From contig JALJCQ010000004.1 of the NCBI GenBank assembly GCA_023091665.1, forward strand, positions 1,364,001 to 1,428,000: a stretch of DNA of 64,000 nt, read 5' to 3'. The stretch comes from Pythium myriotylum (taxonomy: Eukaryota > Oomycota > Peronosporomycetes > Pythiales > Pythiaceae). Shown piece after piece: positions 35,701 to 45,400 of this stretch (positions are counted from its first letter, which is position 1; each line of letters begins with the position of its first letter). Below the pieces are notes generated by a model. The model did no database searches and was not told where the DNA came from. It saw only the letters and a list, made by a program, of their open reading frames with translations. A program made the translations under genes and the position numbers.

Positions 35701-36110
35701 GTCTCGGCAAAGCTCTCGATCACGACTGGCGCTTCGCTGAAGATCGTGTGGCTGGCGTTGCTGGCGCCGTGGTTCTCATAGGGCTGGTACGGCGGCGGCG
35801 GTGGCGGCGGCGTGTGGGTCGTGGACGAGGCCGAGCTGGATCGGTGCAGAATGGTCGGCACGGCGGCGTGCACGGCGGCGTCGTTGGCGTATCCCGCGGG
35901 CGGCGGCGCGGCCCAGTCGTCGTGCTTGGCGCGCTTGCGCTTGGCGCTCGCGTCGTCCTCGTACTGCTCGCTCGCGGGGCCCAGGGGCGCGTAGGCGTCG
36001 CCGTAGGCCGCCGTCGGGTCGTACTTGAGCCCGCCGGCGGGCGGCGCCGCGGGGGCCCGCTTGGCGCGCGCGCGCCGCGTCGGGTCGGCCGAGTCGTCGT
36101 CGCGGCCCAT
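32784..36110 (-). CDS. Large helical protein with basic, probably nuclear, N-terminus; unidentified
   Basis: A single frame of 1,108 residues. The first 240 residues are low complexity: arginine/alanine-rich, a polyproline run, and two basic clusters (AKRKRAKHDD and ESKRRRRHN) that look like nuclear localisation signals. The remaining 870 residues are leucine-rich and helical, with no motif I can place; the texture is that of a HEAT/ARM-like alpha-solenoid (for example PYQ-free helices around VFLQEITTLLNAYY and VQLRLLRSLGLVVLANRP). Possible relatives are solenoid subunits of transcription or RNA-processing complexes, but I found no diagnostic residue. It converges on the IQ/TPR gene with a 135-bp gap. 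Its first 300 bp are much richer in G+C than the rest, as in the nucleotidyltransferase fusion gene. Confidence 0.75.
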   Translation of the reverse strand: MGRDDDSADPTRRARAKRAPAAPPAGGLKYDPTAAYGDAYAPLGPASEQYEDDASAKRKRAKHDDWAAPPPAGYANDAAVHAAVPTILHRSSSASSTTHTPPPPPPPYQPYENHGASNASHTIFSEAPVVIESFAETERRRKAAAAQAAAASGEASNSTPKTEPASATSTPKATNGASTWNSRSIASGTMSVYDVFFPSLTRTKEASNSSRNGARESKRRRRHNNGETVERSGTRSSSRRATASADDEIDMLRFTVDTFNLIPQGLVDRIEARLRPEMIKKLIASHVDNWINRAGLDDQVFLQEITTLLNAYYPCTYPTILDEVLAAFVFKRPEMMERMLKSIIHRLQKTGESANPSKYPVVEAFARRCSAARHGSILKKDQARHNLACLTVLRLLLERNTEKFMLSPWIASCASCCSDGVLAAMWDALLHPLVDPKPELRGWSVQDPLDQVFELLREERQALRHSEGETCRLSMALIIKLVQDTKYSGIRESQVACEAFEIFFGRPNHTAELIEAWIASEERLARSREEATENVISLTVTNCSRLSVKKTNWFMKHMLSFAMKAESRRVLENLLVKHAWVLFGGVAKSEIEELQAQSSSSETLGESVVVGNVSSNEKHAEAGVVVQLRLLLDFLRGIPGDSGAAFVRGWAEQWCDPRVLVPWSYAWGIVATLLSIGGNGDSILSAIDTSFVLFSRQFIKHYVEVVLRRTDAPQFLSRIVRIIKVATQDPLGEVASTIYEAVFAAASSISKSSPIAEKVQNAIGAVLADQLSVRAERSKAGLSVIKYRPRLPLLRTLSGLAERADIIGVFVRDHLLRRRKMDRVIIELISEAEDVEVNEALQIMKSYVDLGTANRDEWRVLWTPSTVDALITVGYRVRLTATRHGVLQLLDAVSTTHKEFCDVLIWGLLKTCSRFCCGCSSEVYANSDTDSRQQPEVAIDFADLSKLVLKRRNYQPLHEVGEFVHQRIASCSSRSGRWNHFLVLMLDRIVQLGWSLVSSTPRVVHLVLTPFDGGSSLNPSVDEVVQLRLLRSLGLVVLANRPKLQLPGDDKAWTSVAKVLASAQLKSKLSWIAAHTTCSTSVGLARSIILLCEDVKTQFGVGYPQLVS

Positions 36111-36404
36111 GTTTTCCGCCCCCGCTGGGTGGGGTTTCCTTCAAGGGCGAGGAGGAGGACGCAAAAGTGGGTGGGACAGCGAGCCGACAAACCAAAACAC
36201 GGTACGTTCGGCCACCTGCGCGACCGCGAGCGAGTTCCCAAATGCCACCACCGCCCCGCCGCGACGAGAGGAAGTCAGGAACCGCTGCCGACCAAAAACC
36301 CAAAGGAGGACCAGCCAGAGAAACGATGGGTGTTTGGGTGGATGACCGAACGTGCCTACACGGAACCCTACCCCGCATCGAAATGTAGCCATGTGCTCAA
36401 GTAG

Positions 36405-37925
36405 CTACTCACGCGCCGCCTTGTGCGCGATCACCTTCTCGACCGTGCGCACGGCCGAGCCGAGCTTGTTGACCGTCTCCATGTACTCGTCGAACGGGTC
36501 CGAGTCGTAGACGATGCCGCCGCCGGCCTGGCAGTACGCCTTGCCGCTCTTGACGACCACGGTGCGGATCGCGATGGCCGTGTCGAGGAACCCGCTGAAC
36601 GAAAAGTAGCCCACCGAGCCCGAGTAGACCCCGCGGCGCTCCGTCTCGAGCGAGCAAATGAGCTCCATCGCCTTGACCTTGGGCGCGCCAGAGAGCGTGC
36701 CGGCGGGGAACATGGCGCGGTAGGCGTCGTACACGGTCTTGTCCTCGCGCAGCTCGCCCTTGACCACGGAGACGATGTGCATCACGTGCGAGTACTTCTC
36801 AATCTTCATGAGCGCGTCCACGCGAACTGTTCCCGGCTTGGCGACGCGGCCCACGTCATTACGGCCGAGATCCACAAGCATGATGTGCTCGGCGCGCTCC
36901 TTCTGGTCCGAGAGCAAATCGTTTGCGAGAGCCTCGTCCTCTTCGTCGGTCTTACCGCGGTGGCGTGTTCCGGCGATTGGGTGCGTCTCAACGATTCGCT
37001 CGTGGTTCACCTTTACTAACATCTCCGGGGAAGCGCCCACGACTTGGAAATCATCGCCAAGATCCAGGAAGAACATGTATGGGGACGGGTTGAGCGCACG
37101 CATTTGGCGATACAGATCGAGAGATGTGACGTGGCTCGGAATATCGATCGCTAAGCGCTGTGACGGTACTGCCTGGAAAATATCGCCGTCGACAATGTGC
37201 TCCTTCAACTTGTTCACAAAGCCCATGTAGCCATCCTTGCCCACGTTCGAGACCTCTTCCAAGTTGATCTTGTTTGGGCCCGCCTTGGCATTCGCATGCG
37301 AACCGCTAGAAGTGCGTACTAGCGGCTTCTCGAGTGCACCGCGCACCTTCAGAATCTTCTGTTTCGCTTCTTCGTACGCAGCCGCGAGATCGTCGGTATC
37401 CAATCGACAATGCGACACAATCTTGAGCGAGTGGAACACATGGTCGAAAATCACGACCGTGTCGAAAAACATATAGATGCTCTCTGGGACCTTCAGCACG
37501 TCCTTCTGCTTGTCGATGTACGGTGCAATCTTAGGCTCAAAGTGGCGGATCGCGTCAAAGCTGCAGTAGCCCACTGCGCCACCCGTCATGGGCACGGAGA
37601 GCTCTGGCAGCACGACTGTGCGGAATGCGCGCATCTCCTTCTCCAGATTAACGAGTGGGTCGCCCGCGTACTCATGGCCTTCGCCTGTCGCCACGACTTT
37701 GAACGGACCGCTGCCGATGAACGAGTAGCGCGCGATCTTCTCGCCAGGAGACACGGACTCAAACAGGAACGAGTGTTTCTCGCCTTCGCGCAGCTTGAGG
37801 AGCACACTCACGGGCGTGTCGAGGTCGGCGACCGCATCGAGATAGACCGGCACGAGGTTCTTTGCCTGGTTCTCAGGGAGAGCGCGCAGCTGTTGGATAC
37901 GCTCGAGCGTCGGCTCAAAGGACAT
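36405..37925 (-). CDS. trpE: Anthranilate synthase component I
   Basis: An intronless gene of 506 residues, the usual length. The enzyme converts chorismate plus glutamine-derived ammonia to anthranilate, the first committed step of tryptophan synthesis. Chorismate-binding landmarks are complete: GDIFQAVPSQR, HPIAGTRHRGK, DLGRNDVGRVAKPGTV, PAGTLSGAPKVKAMELI and AYCQAGGGIVYDSDP. The N-terminal regulatory part includes LLKLREGEKHSFLFESV, a region that in bacterial enzymes forms part of the tryptophan feedback site. The glutaminase partner (component II) is not in this window. The ATG at 37925 was chosen because it gives the expected MSFEPTLERI start; the frame upstream is open by chance. It is divergent from the PIH1 gene. 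Confidence 0.95.
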   Translation of the reverse strand: MSFEPTLERIQQLRALPENQAKNLVPVYLDAVADLDTPVSVLLKLREGEKHSFLFESVSPGEKIARYSFIGSGPFKVVATGEGHEYAGDPLVNLEKEMRAFRTVVLPELSVPMTGGAVGYCSFDAIRHFEPKIAPYIDKQKDVLKVPESIYMFFDTVVIFDHVFHSLKIVSHCRLDTDDLAAAYEEAKQKILKVRGALEKPLVRTSSGSHANAKAGPNKINLEEVSNVGKDGYMGFVNKLKEHIVDGDIFQAVPSQRLAIDIPSHVTSLDLYRQMRALNPSPYMFFLDLGDDFQVVGASPEMLVKVNHERIVETHPIAGTRHRGKTDEEDEALANDLLSDQKERAEHIMLVDLGRNDVGRVAKPGTVRVDALMKIEKYSHVMHIVSVVKGELREDKTVYDAYRAMFPAGTLSGAPKVKAMELICSLETERRGVYSGSVGYFSFSGFLDTAIAIRTVVVKSGKAYCQAGGGIVYDSDPFDEYMETVNKLGSAVRTVEKVIAHKAARE

Positions 37926-37973
37926 GGCGGCGGTGAGATGGTGCTGGCGACGTGGAACTCGCAATGACCATCA

Positions 37974-37987
37974 TGATTGATCAATCA
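37974..37987. promoter_or_regulatory. Perfect 14-bp palindrome in the trpE/PIH1 divergent promoter
   Basis: TGATTGATCAATCA is a perfect palindrome 49 bp upstream of the trpE start codon, inside the 426-bp region shared with the PIH1 gene. A dimeric transcription factor site is possible. Nothing else in 37926-38351 stood out. Confidence 0.3.
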
Positions 37988-38351
37988 AATGTTGGGATGT
38001 GACTCGAAGGTTGCTTCAACGGGTTGTTTGATGGGCGCCCACGCGGGGAACTGATGGACGCAGCTTCTGTCGCCACGGCGTTGATTTGCAGTGGCTCTTG
38101 CAGGCAGTAAACCACGAGCGCCGACGATTGCATCACCGTCATGAAGCAGCATCAACAGTCATAACGCCTCCCACTATTGGTCCACGACCGGTGGAGTGAG
38201 CCACAAGAAAATGTCGCGGTCAAGTAACCTTCACGCAACACGATTTTCTATTGGAAATAGACCTCATCGCATTTTGCAGAATTGATCTTGAAAGGTCGTG
38301 GCTGTTCACCAGCACTTCGACATTTCCTGTCTGAGACTCACTCACGCATCG

Positions 38352-39830
38352 ATGAACTACGGGATCCTCCACAACCGACGACCAGCCAAAGCTTCTTCGA
38401 GTGAAGGGCGGAACCCTTTGCTCAACGATGTGCGCATGCGCGAGATGGCCAAGCAAATGGGCCTCGAGCCAAAGGACTTCGGCAAAGAGGCAATGGAATT
38501 GTGGAAAACTCTCGACTCGATGGCTGAGAATGACCCTAACGCCTACCAGCGATTTATCAGTGACCAACTCAAGGACGGCCCACCGGTCAACGACAGCGAC
38601 ACTCCAAAGCCACTCCGCGCCTTCAACCCCAAGCCGGGTTACGTCGTCAAATGCGGAATGCTAGGCCCAGTTAAGCAGCAAATGGTTGAGGTCAAACTGT
38701 TCGTTAACCTCTGTTTTCACGAAGTCATCGATCTTCCAAAGAACCCCAACTCGGGACGAGAGGTGCCACAAGACACGCGAGCTGTCTCAACAACTAATAA
38801 TCTCCAAATCCCCCTCGTCATTGGCTCCCTCCGCGAAATCCAAGACGTCAACGGCTCCCCTTGCCGTGCAATTGATGTCGTTTTTCATCCGTGGGTTCAC
38901 GAACGGTGCAAGTGGGATGCAAACTTCAAGCGCGATATCATGAATCTTTCGATCACTTGGGTCCAGCAAGACGCCAAGATCACACTGACTTCGCGAATTA
39001 GCAAGTTCATCAAGAGTGCATACAAAGGTGGGGTCACCGTCGGTGGCGAGATCATCACGGCACGGTTCCCAATAGTACCAGAGCAACAACAGTCACGTAC
39101 GATAGATGTAAAGCTATTCAACATGGACAACCAGTCCAAGGAGAGTGTGGAAAGGCTAAAGACAGAGAAGCCTAGCGAAGAGCCGCCAACCCAGAAAATC
39201 GCCATGTCAACTCCTTCGGATCTGCTCAAGCAGATCAATGGGTGTGGAGAAAATTGTGAGAGCGGATTTGTGATCGCACCTGCGGACCAGCATCATTCTC
39301 CTTCTCAGGATGTGGCTAAGGTGTCAGTTGGACAGTCTGCACTGAAGAAGAATCTCATCGAGATAATTGAACCCGACAACAAACAAGAATTCGACTGCAA
39401 GCTTCCAAAACAGGTGAAGTCCAAGCCAAATGCTCCGGTCGTTAAGCGTGGGTTCCTAAATGCGACTAAGAAGCCCCTATACCCAAACGGATCTTGCGAA
39501 GGAAAGCCTGCATCTGCTTATGTGAATCTTCTTTCGCGCAGTAAGGTTGTTGATCTTACGAAAGATCAGATAAAGCAGAAGGACGCGGGAACTGATCGTC
39601 AATCACAAAGTCGACTCAATGGTATGCTGCGGGAAACGCTCTCTACTGTAAGGTCCACTGAAGCTGAAGAGCGAGAGAACGACCACGCCGACTTCGAGTT
39701 TGAGCAACTTTGCGCGGATGCTGATCCTGAACTTGCACCACGGCGTGCACATCAAGGCGAAGGCACTAGAGACGGTGCTCTTGGAGAGCAACTCGATCAA
39801 TTCGCGAAATTGTTGTCATCTCAGTATTAG
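38352..39830 (+). CDS. PIH1-domain protein (dynein assembly / R2TP-related)
   Basis: An intronless gene of 492 residues from the ATG at 38352. The N-terminal 220 residues are a PIH1 domain: RAFNPKPGYVVKCG, KLFVNLCFHEVID, PLVIGSLREIQDVNGSPC and DVVFHPWVHERC. PIH1 proteins link clients to HSP90 through the R2TP complex; several (PIH1D, Kintoun) preassemble axonemal dynein arms in the cytoplasm. The C-terminal 270 residues are mostly disordered, with VKRGFLNATKKPLYPNGSCEG (residues about 375-400) as a conserved-looking island. A CS domain is not obvious, which separates it from PIH1D1-type proteins. With a dynein heavy chain and IQ proteins in the same window, a flagellar assembly role fits, but the subfamily was not resolved. 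Confidence 0.85.
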   Translation: MNYGILHNRRPAKASSSEGRNPLLNDVRMREMAKQMGLEPKDFGKEAMELWKTLDSMAENDPNAYQRFISDQLKDGPPVNDSDTPKPLRAFNPKPGYVVKCGMLGPVKQQMVEVKLFVNLCFHEVIDLPKNPNSGREVPQDTRAVSTTNNLQIPLVIGSLREIQDVNGSPCRAIDVVFHPWVHERCKWDANFKRDIMNLSITWVQQDAKITLTSRISKFIKSAYKGGVTVGGEIITARFPIVPEQQQSRTIDVKLFNMDNQSKESVERLKTEKPSEEPPTQKIAMSTPSDLLKQINGCGENCESGFVIAPADQHHSPSQDVAKVSVGQSALKKNLIEIIEPDNKQEFDCKLPKQVKSKPNAPVVKRGFLNATKKPLYPNGSCEGKPASAYVNLLSRSKVVDLTKDQIKQKDAGTDRQSQSRLNGMLRETLSTVRSTEAEERENDHADFEFEQLCADADPELAPRRAHQGEGTRDGALGEQLDQFAKLLSSQY

Positions 39831-39886
39831 CAATAACGGTACCTTAGTATCCACTACCGAACCAATTAGTTGTTCGTAGAACAAGG

Positions 39887-41874
39887 CTATTGCCGTACAT
39901 CAGGCTGGACAATGTTGTGGATCCGTTGGTACGTCATGAGCACGAATGCGTTAAGCTGTTGCAAGCTCGACGCCGTCGACGGGAAGCTCTCCAGTCGTTG
40001 GAGAAGAAGTACCGTATTGTACTTGACACTCATAGATGGATGGTAAATTCCTTGCGCAACAGCTTGAAGACCGCCTCTTGACGCAGGCAAATAACTCAAG
40101 AACTCCTGTAGCTCATCTTCCGTGTGCAACAGCGAAGCAAGATCAGCATAGACACGCTCGACTTGACTGTCGTCTGGAATAACCATGTCTCCTTGCAGAC
40201 TTCGGAGATGTTTCTTCAAATCTACACCCGATTTCCCTACGTGAACAATTCACAAATCAAAAGCAACGGCCGTCAATCGGTTAAAGAAACCAAACAGCAT
40301 AATCAACGGTCACGAAATCAGGCAAGCATAACGTGAGAAGGATATGTTGAACGCGTCCGTGTGTGACTTGTGTTGCTGGCGCGCGTCCATGAAAGATTTA
40401 TAGTTGTCAGTTCGGGCCCATCTCGTGATTCGTTTATTGTTCATTGCGGTCTTTCGTGCCAGAGTCTCAACGTCCATGTAGTTGGCCTCGCCGACTGCCA
40501 GATCAACCACGCTCTACGAGTCACAAAGCCACCACAATTGCATGAACCCTCGAAACTCGGCAATATGCTTCGAAGTAGTAAGAAACAACTGTCCAACCTG
40601 TAGAGTGTGCTCCTCGAACTGGCAACGCACCCACTCTTCACTGTAACCGGCGTGAATCCCATCCAGCACCTAAAACGGAAGTTAGCTAAGCACGCGACTA
40701 CCTTGTGGGTCTCAATGTGAGCACACGAACCTCTTGAACAAAAGTTCGATCAGCTGCCTCGTACTCGTCTTTTTCTGGTGGCGTTGAAACCAGCACTTCA
40801 CCGCTGGTAATATCGCAAAGAACATCCCACCAATCCTTCTTTGACTTGAACATTGGATTTGTCACTCCTGCAATATAACCTGGAGTGGACAGAAAGCTGA
40901 GATCTGTCAAGTTGGCATAGGGATACTGCCGCTGGATCAGCCCCGAGAGCGGTGGGCACACGAGAGAGCTCATGGCAAGAACATAGTTGCACACATCTCC
41001 AGCAGGTTGGTTGTACCCGAGTACAAGCACACGTTGGCCAGTTAGAACTGCGTTGTAGAGAATCATGCTCTGATCACCGAATTTGAGAAGGAGCCTCCGT
41101 AGCAAGCCATCGTCGAATTGATCTTCAGTGCTGCACAACTTGAACTTGAGTGGGATTTTCTGGTCATTCCACACCGCGTTCGTGTGGTAGTAAAGAGCCT
41201 CTTCCTGTGCCTTCTGTTCAACCAGCGAAGTGGAGCTGCTGACATCAATCTGAGTCTTCATCAGTCGACGCTCCACATCAGTAATGTTGCGCGCGCCGCC
41301 GCTGTCCACTGCGTTGACGACATTGTAGAGCTCTTCAAGAACGCGCTTGGTCTCGTCCTCATCCTTCGCAGCGGTCAACTTTGATACGGCGACTTCCAAA
41401 ACGCTTTTAAACGCAAACGAGAACTGGTAAACAGCAACCCATCAAAACCTACTTCCGAGCCTGATGAAAGAACAGTGAGACTCTACAGACCTTGTGACGA
41501 GAACAGAGCGCGACAGCCTTGACTTTGGCGCCTCGTCGAACCGTCGCGTCGTGGTGCGTGCGCACAACGCTGAAGCAGTACATAAACTCTTTCAGCGGAT
41601 CTCGCTCTGCCTCTTCTCGGCGCGTCTCCACCTCGACTTCTTCGTTAGCCTTCGCGTCGGACTGACTCTGGGGCTGCTTTCTCTCGCGATTGAGGAAGAA
41701 GATCGTGAAGTCCTGCTGGCGGTTGTGGACGCCCTCGGGGAGCATCACATCGGCGAAAAATTCGGGCGAGTAGTGGGCGATCGCCTGCGGATAGCTCTCG
41801 CGCAGCGTGCTGCCTTTGTCGATGTCGAACTCCGCGTAGAGCACGACATCGGCCTGCCTGTCGCCTCCCGTCAT
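39887..41874 (-). CDS. Afi1/SPA-type DENN-related trafficking protein
   Basis: Five exons, coding order: 41874-41491, 41423-40731, 40669-40598, 40513-40333, 40236-39887; 559 residues. The N-terminus (VVLYAEFDIDKGSTLRESYP, FFADVMLPEGVHNRQQDFTI) matches the Arf3-interacting protein 1 (Afi1/MesA) N-terminal domain. The middle (VLVLGYNQPAGDVCNYVLAM, SFLSTPGYIAGVTNPMF, WWDVLCDI) matches the SPA (stabilisation of polarity axis) domain shared with DENN proteins. In fungi, members interact with Arf GTPases and help maintain polarised growth. That would suit hyphal tip extension, but it is an inference. Exon 5 joins exon 4 in phase 1 (SRKSGVDLKKHL). An upstream frame beginning MTGFHRVKQKLFGKIG could be a missed first exon. 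Confidence 0.8.
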
Positions 41875-42060
41875 GGGCTTTACTTCCGATCTTGCCGAAG
41901 AGCTTCTGCTTCACCCTGTGGAAACCGGTCATCGAATTGAGCAGGGCGGAGACGTCTCCACTAAGTACGGTTTCCCGCGGTTCCAGACCGCTCGAATGAA
42001 CCGCCGAGCAGGTCTGCGGCCTGGAGAGCAGGAAGAAGCGTCAAGTCCCCCGAGCTCAAG

Positions 42061-42273
42061 ATGCTCAGCGCCGCCGGCCGCTTCGCGCGCTACTACATCG
42101 ACCGCGAGCCCGTCGTGGCTCTCTCCGTGGCCATCGGCGCCGTCGCCGTCGCGCTGCCGCTGACCGTCGTGCCGCTGCGACGATCCATGGGCCTCCCCAC
42201 GGACCAGTACGACGGCCCCATCGTGCCCGAAGAGTTCAAGAAGTCGCGCGGCTACCTGGCTGAGCAGCAGTAG
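42061..42273 (+). CDS. NDUFA3/B9-like subunit of mitochondrial complex I
   Basis: A 70-residue single-exon protein. It has one membrane helix (ALSVAIGAVAVALPLTVV) preceded by YYIDREPVV and followed by a short hydrophilic tail. Human NDUFA3 has the same plan ([20 protein letters not shown]), and fungal 9.5-kDa complex I subunits are similar. These supernumerary subunits sit in the membrane arm of NADH dehydrogenase. The match is short, so the assignment is moderate. It is divergent from the Afi1-like gene with a 186-bp gap. Confidence 0.6.
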   Translation: MLSAAGRFARYYIDREPVVALSVAIGAVAVALPLTVVPLRRSMGLPTDQYDGPIVPEEFKKSRGYLAEQQ

Positions 42274-42468
42274 ACGCCCATGCGAAATGATACAAAGTAC
42301 TCTATTCGCGGGGAGAGAGGCGCTGAGTACTCGCATTCCAGATGCGGTGGCAGACAAGGACACGCTCGGCAGCGATCGACGATCGATGAGACGAGAACAT
42401 GCCGGCTGCCTGTAATCCGAAATGAATACATGCGCCTCTGATCCTCGATCGTGAATGAGTGTGCTCTG

Positions 42469-45400
42469 CTATGCCTGTGTAGGATCCGACTCTTGGACGA
42501 CTTGGCGGTCGCTGGGTGCGTGGTGAGCGACAGCCTCAGTATCGTGCGGTGGACGACACGTTTCTCTTGCCAACTCCGCCTGCTCCTCGCCGTAGAGTGC
42601 GCCATACTGTACCCAGAAACGAGTAGCGCTGTGAATACTTCTTGCGTCGAAATTTTCATCAAAGAGCCTGGAGACAATGTCAAAGCTATCGATCGAACAT
42701 GCCACGCTAGCGAGTCGGTACAGCTCGTAGTCTCGAGCGTGGGGCGCAAGATGCTCGAGTACTCGACGCTGCAATGGTTTGTTAAAGTGCGAAGTCTTGG
42801 CCAGGAAATGGAGAAAGCGGAGGGCCTGCGATCCGGTCAACAGGTATAGCGCCCTTTCGGTGATCGACTTCTTCACAGGTGGAATCAGTGCTTTAGTGGG
42901 GCCGTTGAAGGATTCGTTGTCATCCGTGGAGCGCCTCGTGATCCGTTCAAGGAACTGAGCAGCCTCTACAGTCACGTTTTCGGCCGTGTCCAAGCAGCTC
43001 CAGCATATTGCGTTCAGAGCTTCTCCGTACATGACGTTAGCGTATCCTCGAATCATCTTCTCTGCTAGTTGGGTTTTCTCATTGATGCCAGCAATCGGAA
43101 GCACCGATGGCAGTGCATGTCTGGTGTACTCATCGTCAATTTTTCCGTTGAGCACGGTGTGGAGTAGTTCACTCGGCGGCACCGTCACAACGGTGTCACT
43201 GGCAATGTTCAGACATCTCAACGCCAGAAGTGACTCGAACTCTTCAAGTTCCTGGGATATTTCTTCGCGTAATGAGTACACGCTGCGTTTCCCGTGCATA
43301 ACATTCACGCCTTGGGCGAAACGGTTGAATGCATCTTCTGCAAGCGCAATAGCTTGTTTGCCGAGCCGATGAATGAGGCACAAGTTTAGAGCCTCAAAGA
43401 GAGGCTCAGGATCAAGTCCCCAATCCTTCACTGCCGAAGTGAGTCTGTCAAGCGCGTATTGGACGAGCTCCTCGAGGGAAAAAGTGTCGTATTGGCGAGT
43501 TTGCTGCTTTCTGGTCCGAATGTTGTCCTCCCAAATAGCACGACACTTGTCGAAGGCATTGAAGCCATCGCGGAGCAAGTTACGATAATCTAAGGCGACT
43601 AAGTGAGCAGCGCGTTGACCGGCACTCTTTCGTGCGAGTCGTAATGCGGCTACTCGATTTCGATTAGCGCGTTGGAACGGAGCACTCGCCTTAAGTAGCC
43701 ATCGCGGAGGTGTGTTCTCGTTTGAGACTAAACCTCCACGGTCAGTTGACTTGAGATCAGCAAGGATAAGTGCTTTGATCGGTGATTGCTCTCTTGCCTC
43801 TATCTGCCTTAAGTTAGACGACAGCCCGTAAGTGTCATCGTACTGCATCCGCAGCGCAGTCAACAAAGCAGCATGAATTTCGCCACTCCCGAACAGTTTG
43901 GGAGTTGAAACATCAATGTTTGCCATTTTCGAATGAGATTGTGACTGACGACTGCTGATCAAGATCGTAGCAACGATGTCCCCGAGAGTCGGTGAGCAGC
44001 CGACGACGACTCCGTACTCGTTAAAAATATTTTGCACGAGTTCAGGCGATATGTGGAAGGGAGTCGAGAAATCATGCTCAACTATGTATCCGTGCAAGAC
44101 CTGCATAAGGAAGGTTTGGCGTCGCTTTTCTGTCTCCTGGGCCATATCCATCGCGCGCTGTCGTGGGTCTTCAATTCTCGATGTTGCGTGGTGGAGACTC
44201 GACCGAAATCCAAAGAAGAGATATTTCTCGCGCTCGATGCGCATTTCGCAATATCGTCGACGCGCCATGATGCCTCTTTGCAATGCTTGGATGAGCCGGA
44301 CAGCACGATTCCGCATATTGCGTTTGTAAACGTAGTCGCGTCGTTGATAGCTCATGCGGAATGCAGATTGCACTTTACTTGCATAGAAATCGTCGTATCC
44401 GCCAGAGAACTTCACGTGGTGCAGTTCCAAGCGACACTCAACTGCGATAAACTCACTTATCATGTCCTCAATAATCGCACGGACGGCTAGATCCTCCAGT
44501 TTGGCTGTCTTTGCTGCTTCGATGCGATCACGTACGCTCTCGCTCATCTTCGATAAATCTTCTGTGGCGTCCTTAACGTAGTTTTCGACGTATGCGGTGA
44601 CTGCTTGACTCCGTTGCAGCCATCGTAGCGCCGCTGCTACTGCGTCTTCGCAGAATGCCTGCGAGAGGAATGCTACTTCCGCTACCAGCTCGTTCGAACT
44701 CACGATCGATTTGATCTCTTGCGACCCGTAAATGAGTCCTTGGGCCTCATACTCTGCGACGATAGATGTCAGCGCTCTGGAAGGTGCCGGAGAACTAATC
44801 GGGGAGCCCATAGTTTCTCTTGAAGAACCCGAGCTTGTCGGTGGAAAATGTCGGCTCCCTGTTCTGAATGGGAGATCTGATACCGAATCTGTAGCTTGAG
44901 ATGTGTTGAGACCACTCCGCAACGCGAGCTTCAATGTCTTGCTCTCTGCGACAGCGCGACGCAAAAATGTGTCGTCACGTAGTAGGCGGCGCATGTCTTC
45001 GTGTGTTACTTCATTCGGGTGGCTTGACGCTGTAATGAATCCAAATGTTTTCCCCAAGGCCTCCAGCTCACGTGACTTCAGTACCAACTCAGTAAAAGAT
45101 GAAGAAGCTGCTGCATGATTTCGAGCATGGACTAGCAAGTCTTCTGGCCCTTGCTCGCCGGAGTTCAAGACGTACATCGACACTCCGACGACAAGATCGT
45201 CTTCACTCTTCCCATCTGTGGGTAGAGGAGCGATAAGTACATCCTCCGAGAATACACATGACTCATTCATCGTCGAAATATCTTGAATACGCAAGAACCA
45301 ATGACCTTCCACGTCTCGTCCGAGCCGCGATAATAGCCACCTCGCCCACTTTGGAGTCATCACAGCCACGTCGGGCTGCGCTTTCGCTGAAGCTATCAAA

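Noticed and set aside
35442..36404. 320-codon plus-strand frame
   Set aside because: Antisense to the low-complexity N-terminus of the 1,108-residue protein; glycine/arginine-rich composition artefact.
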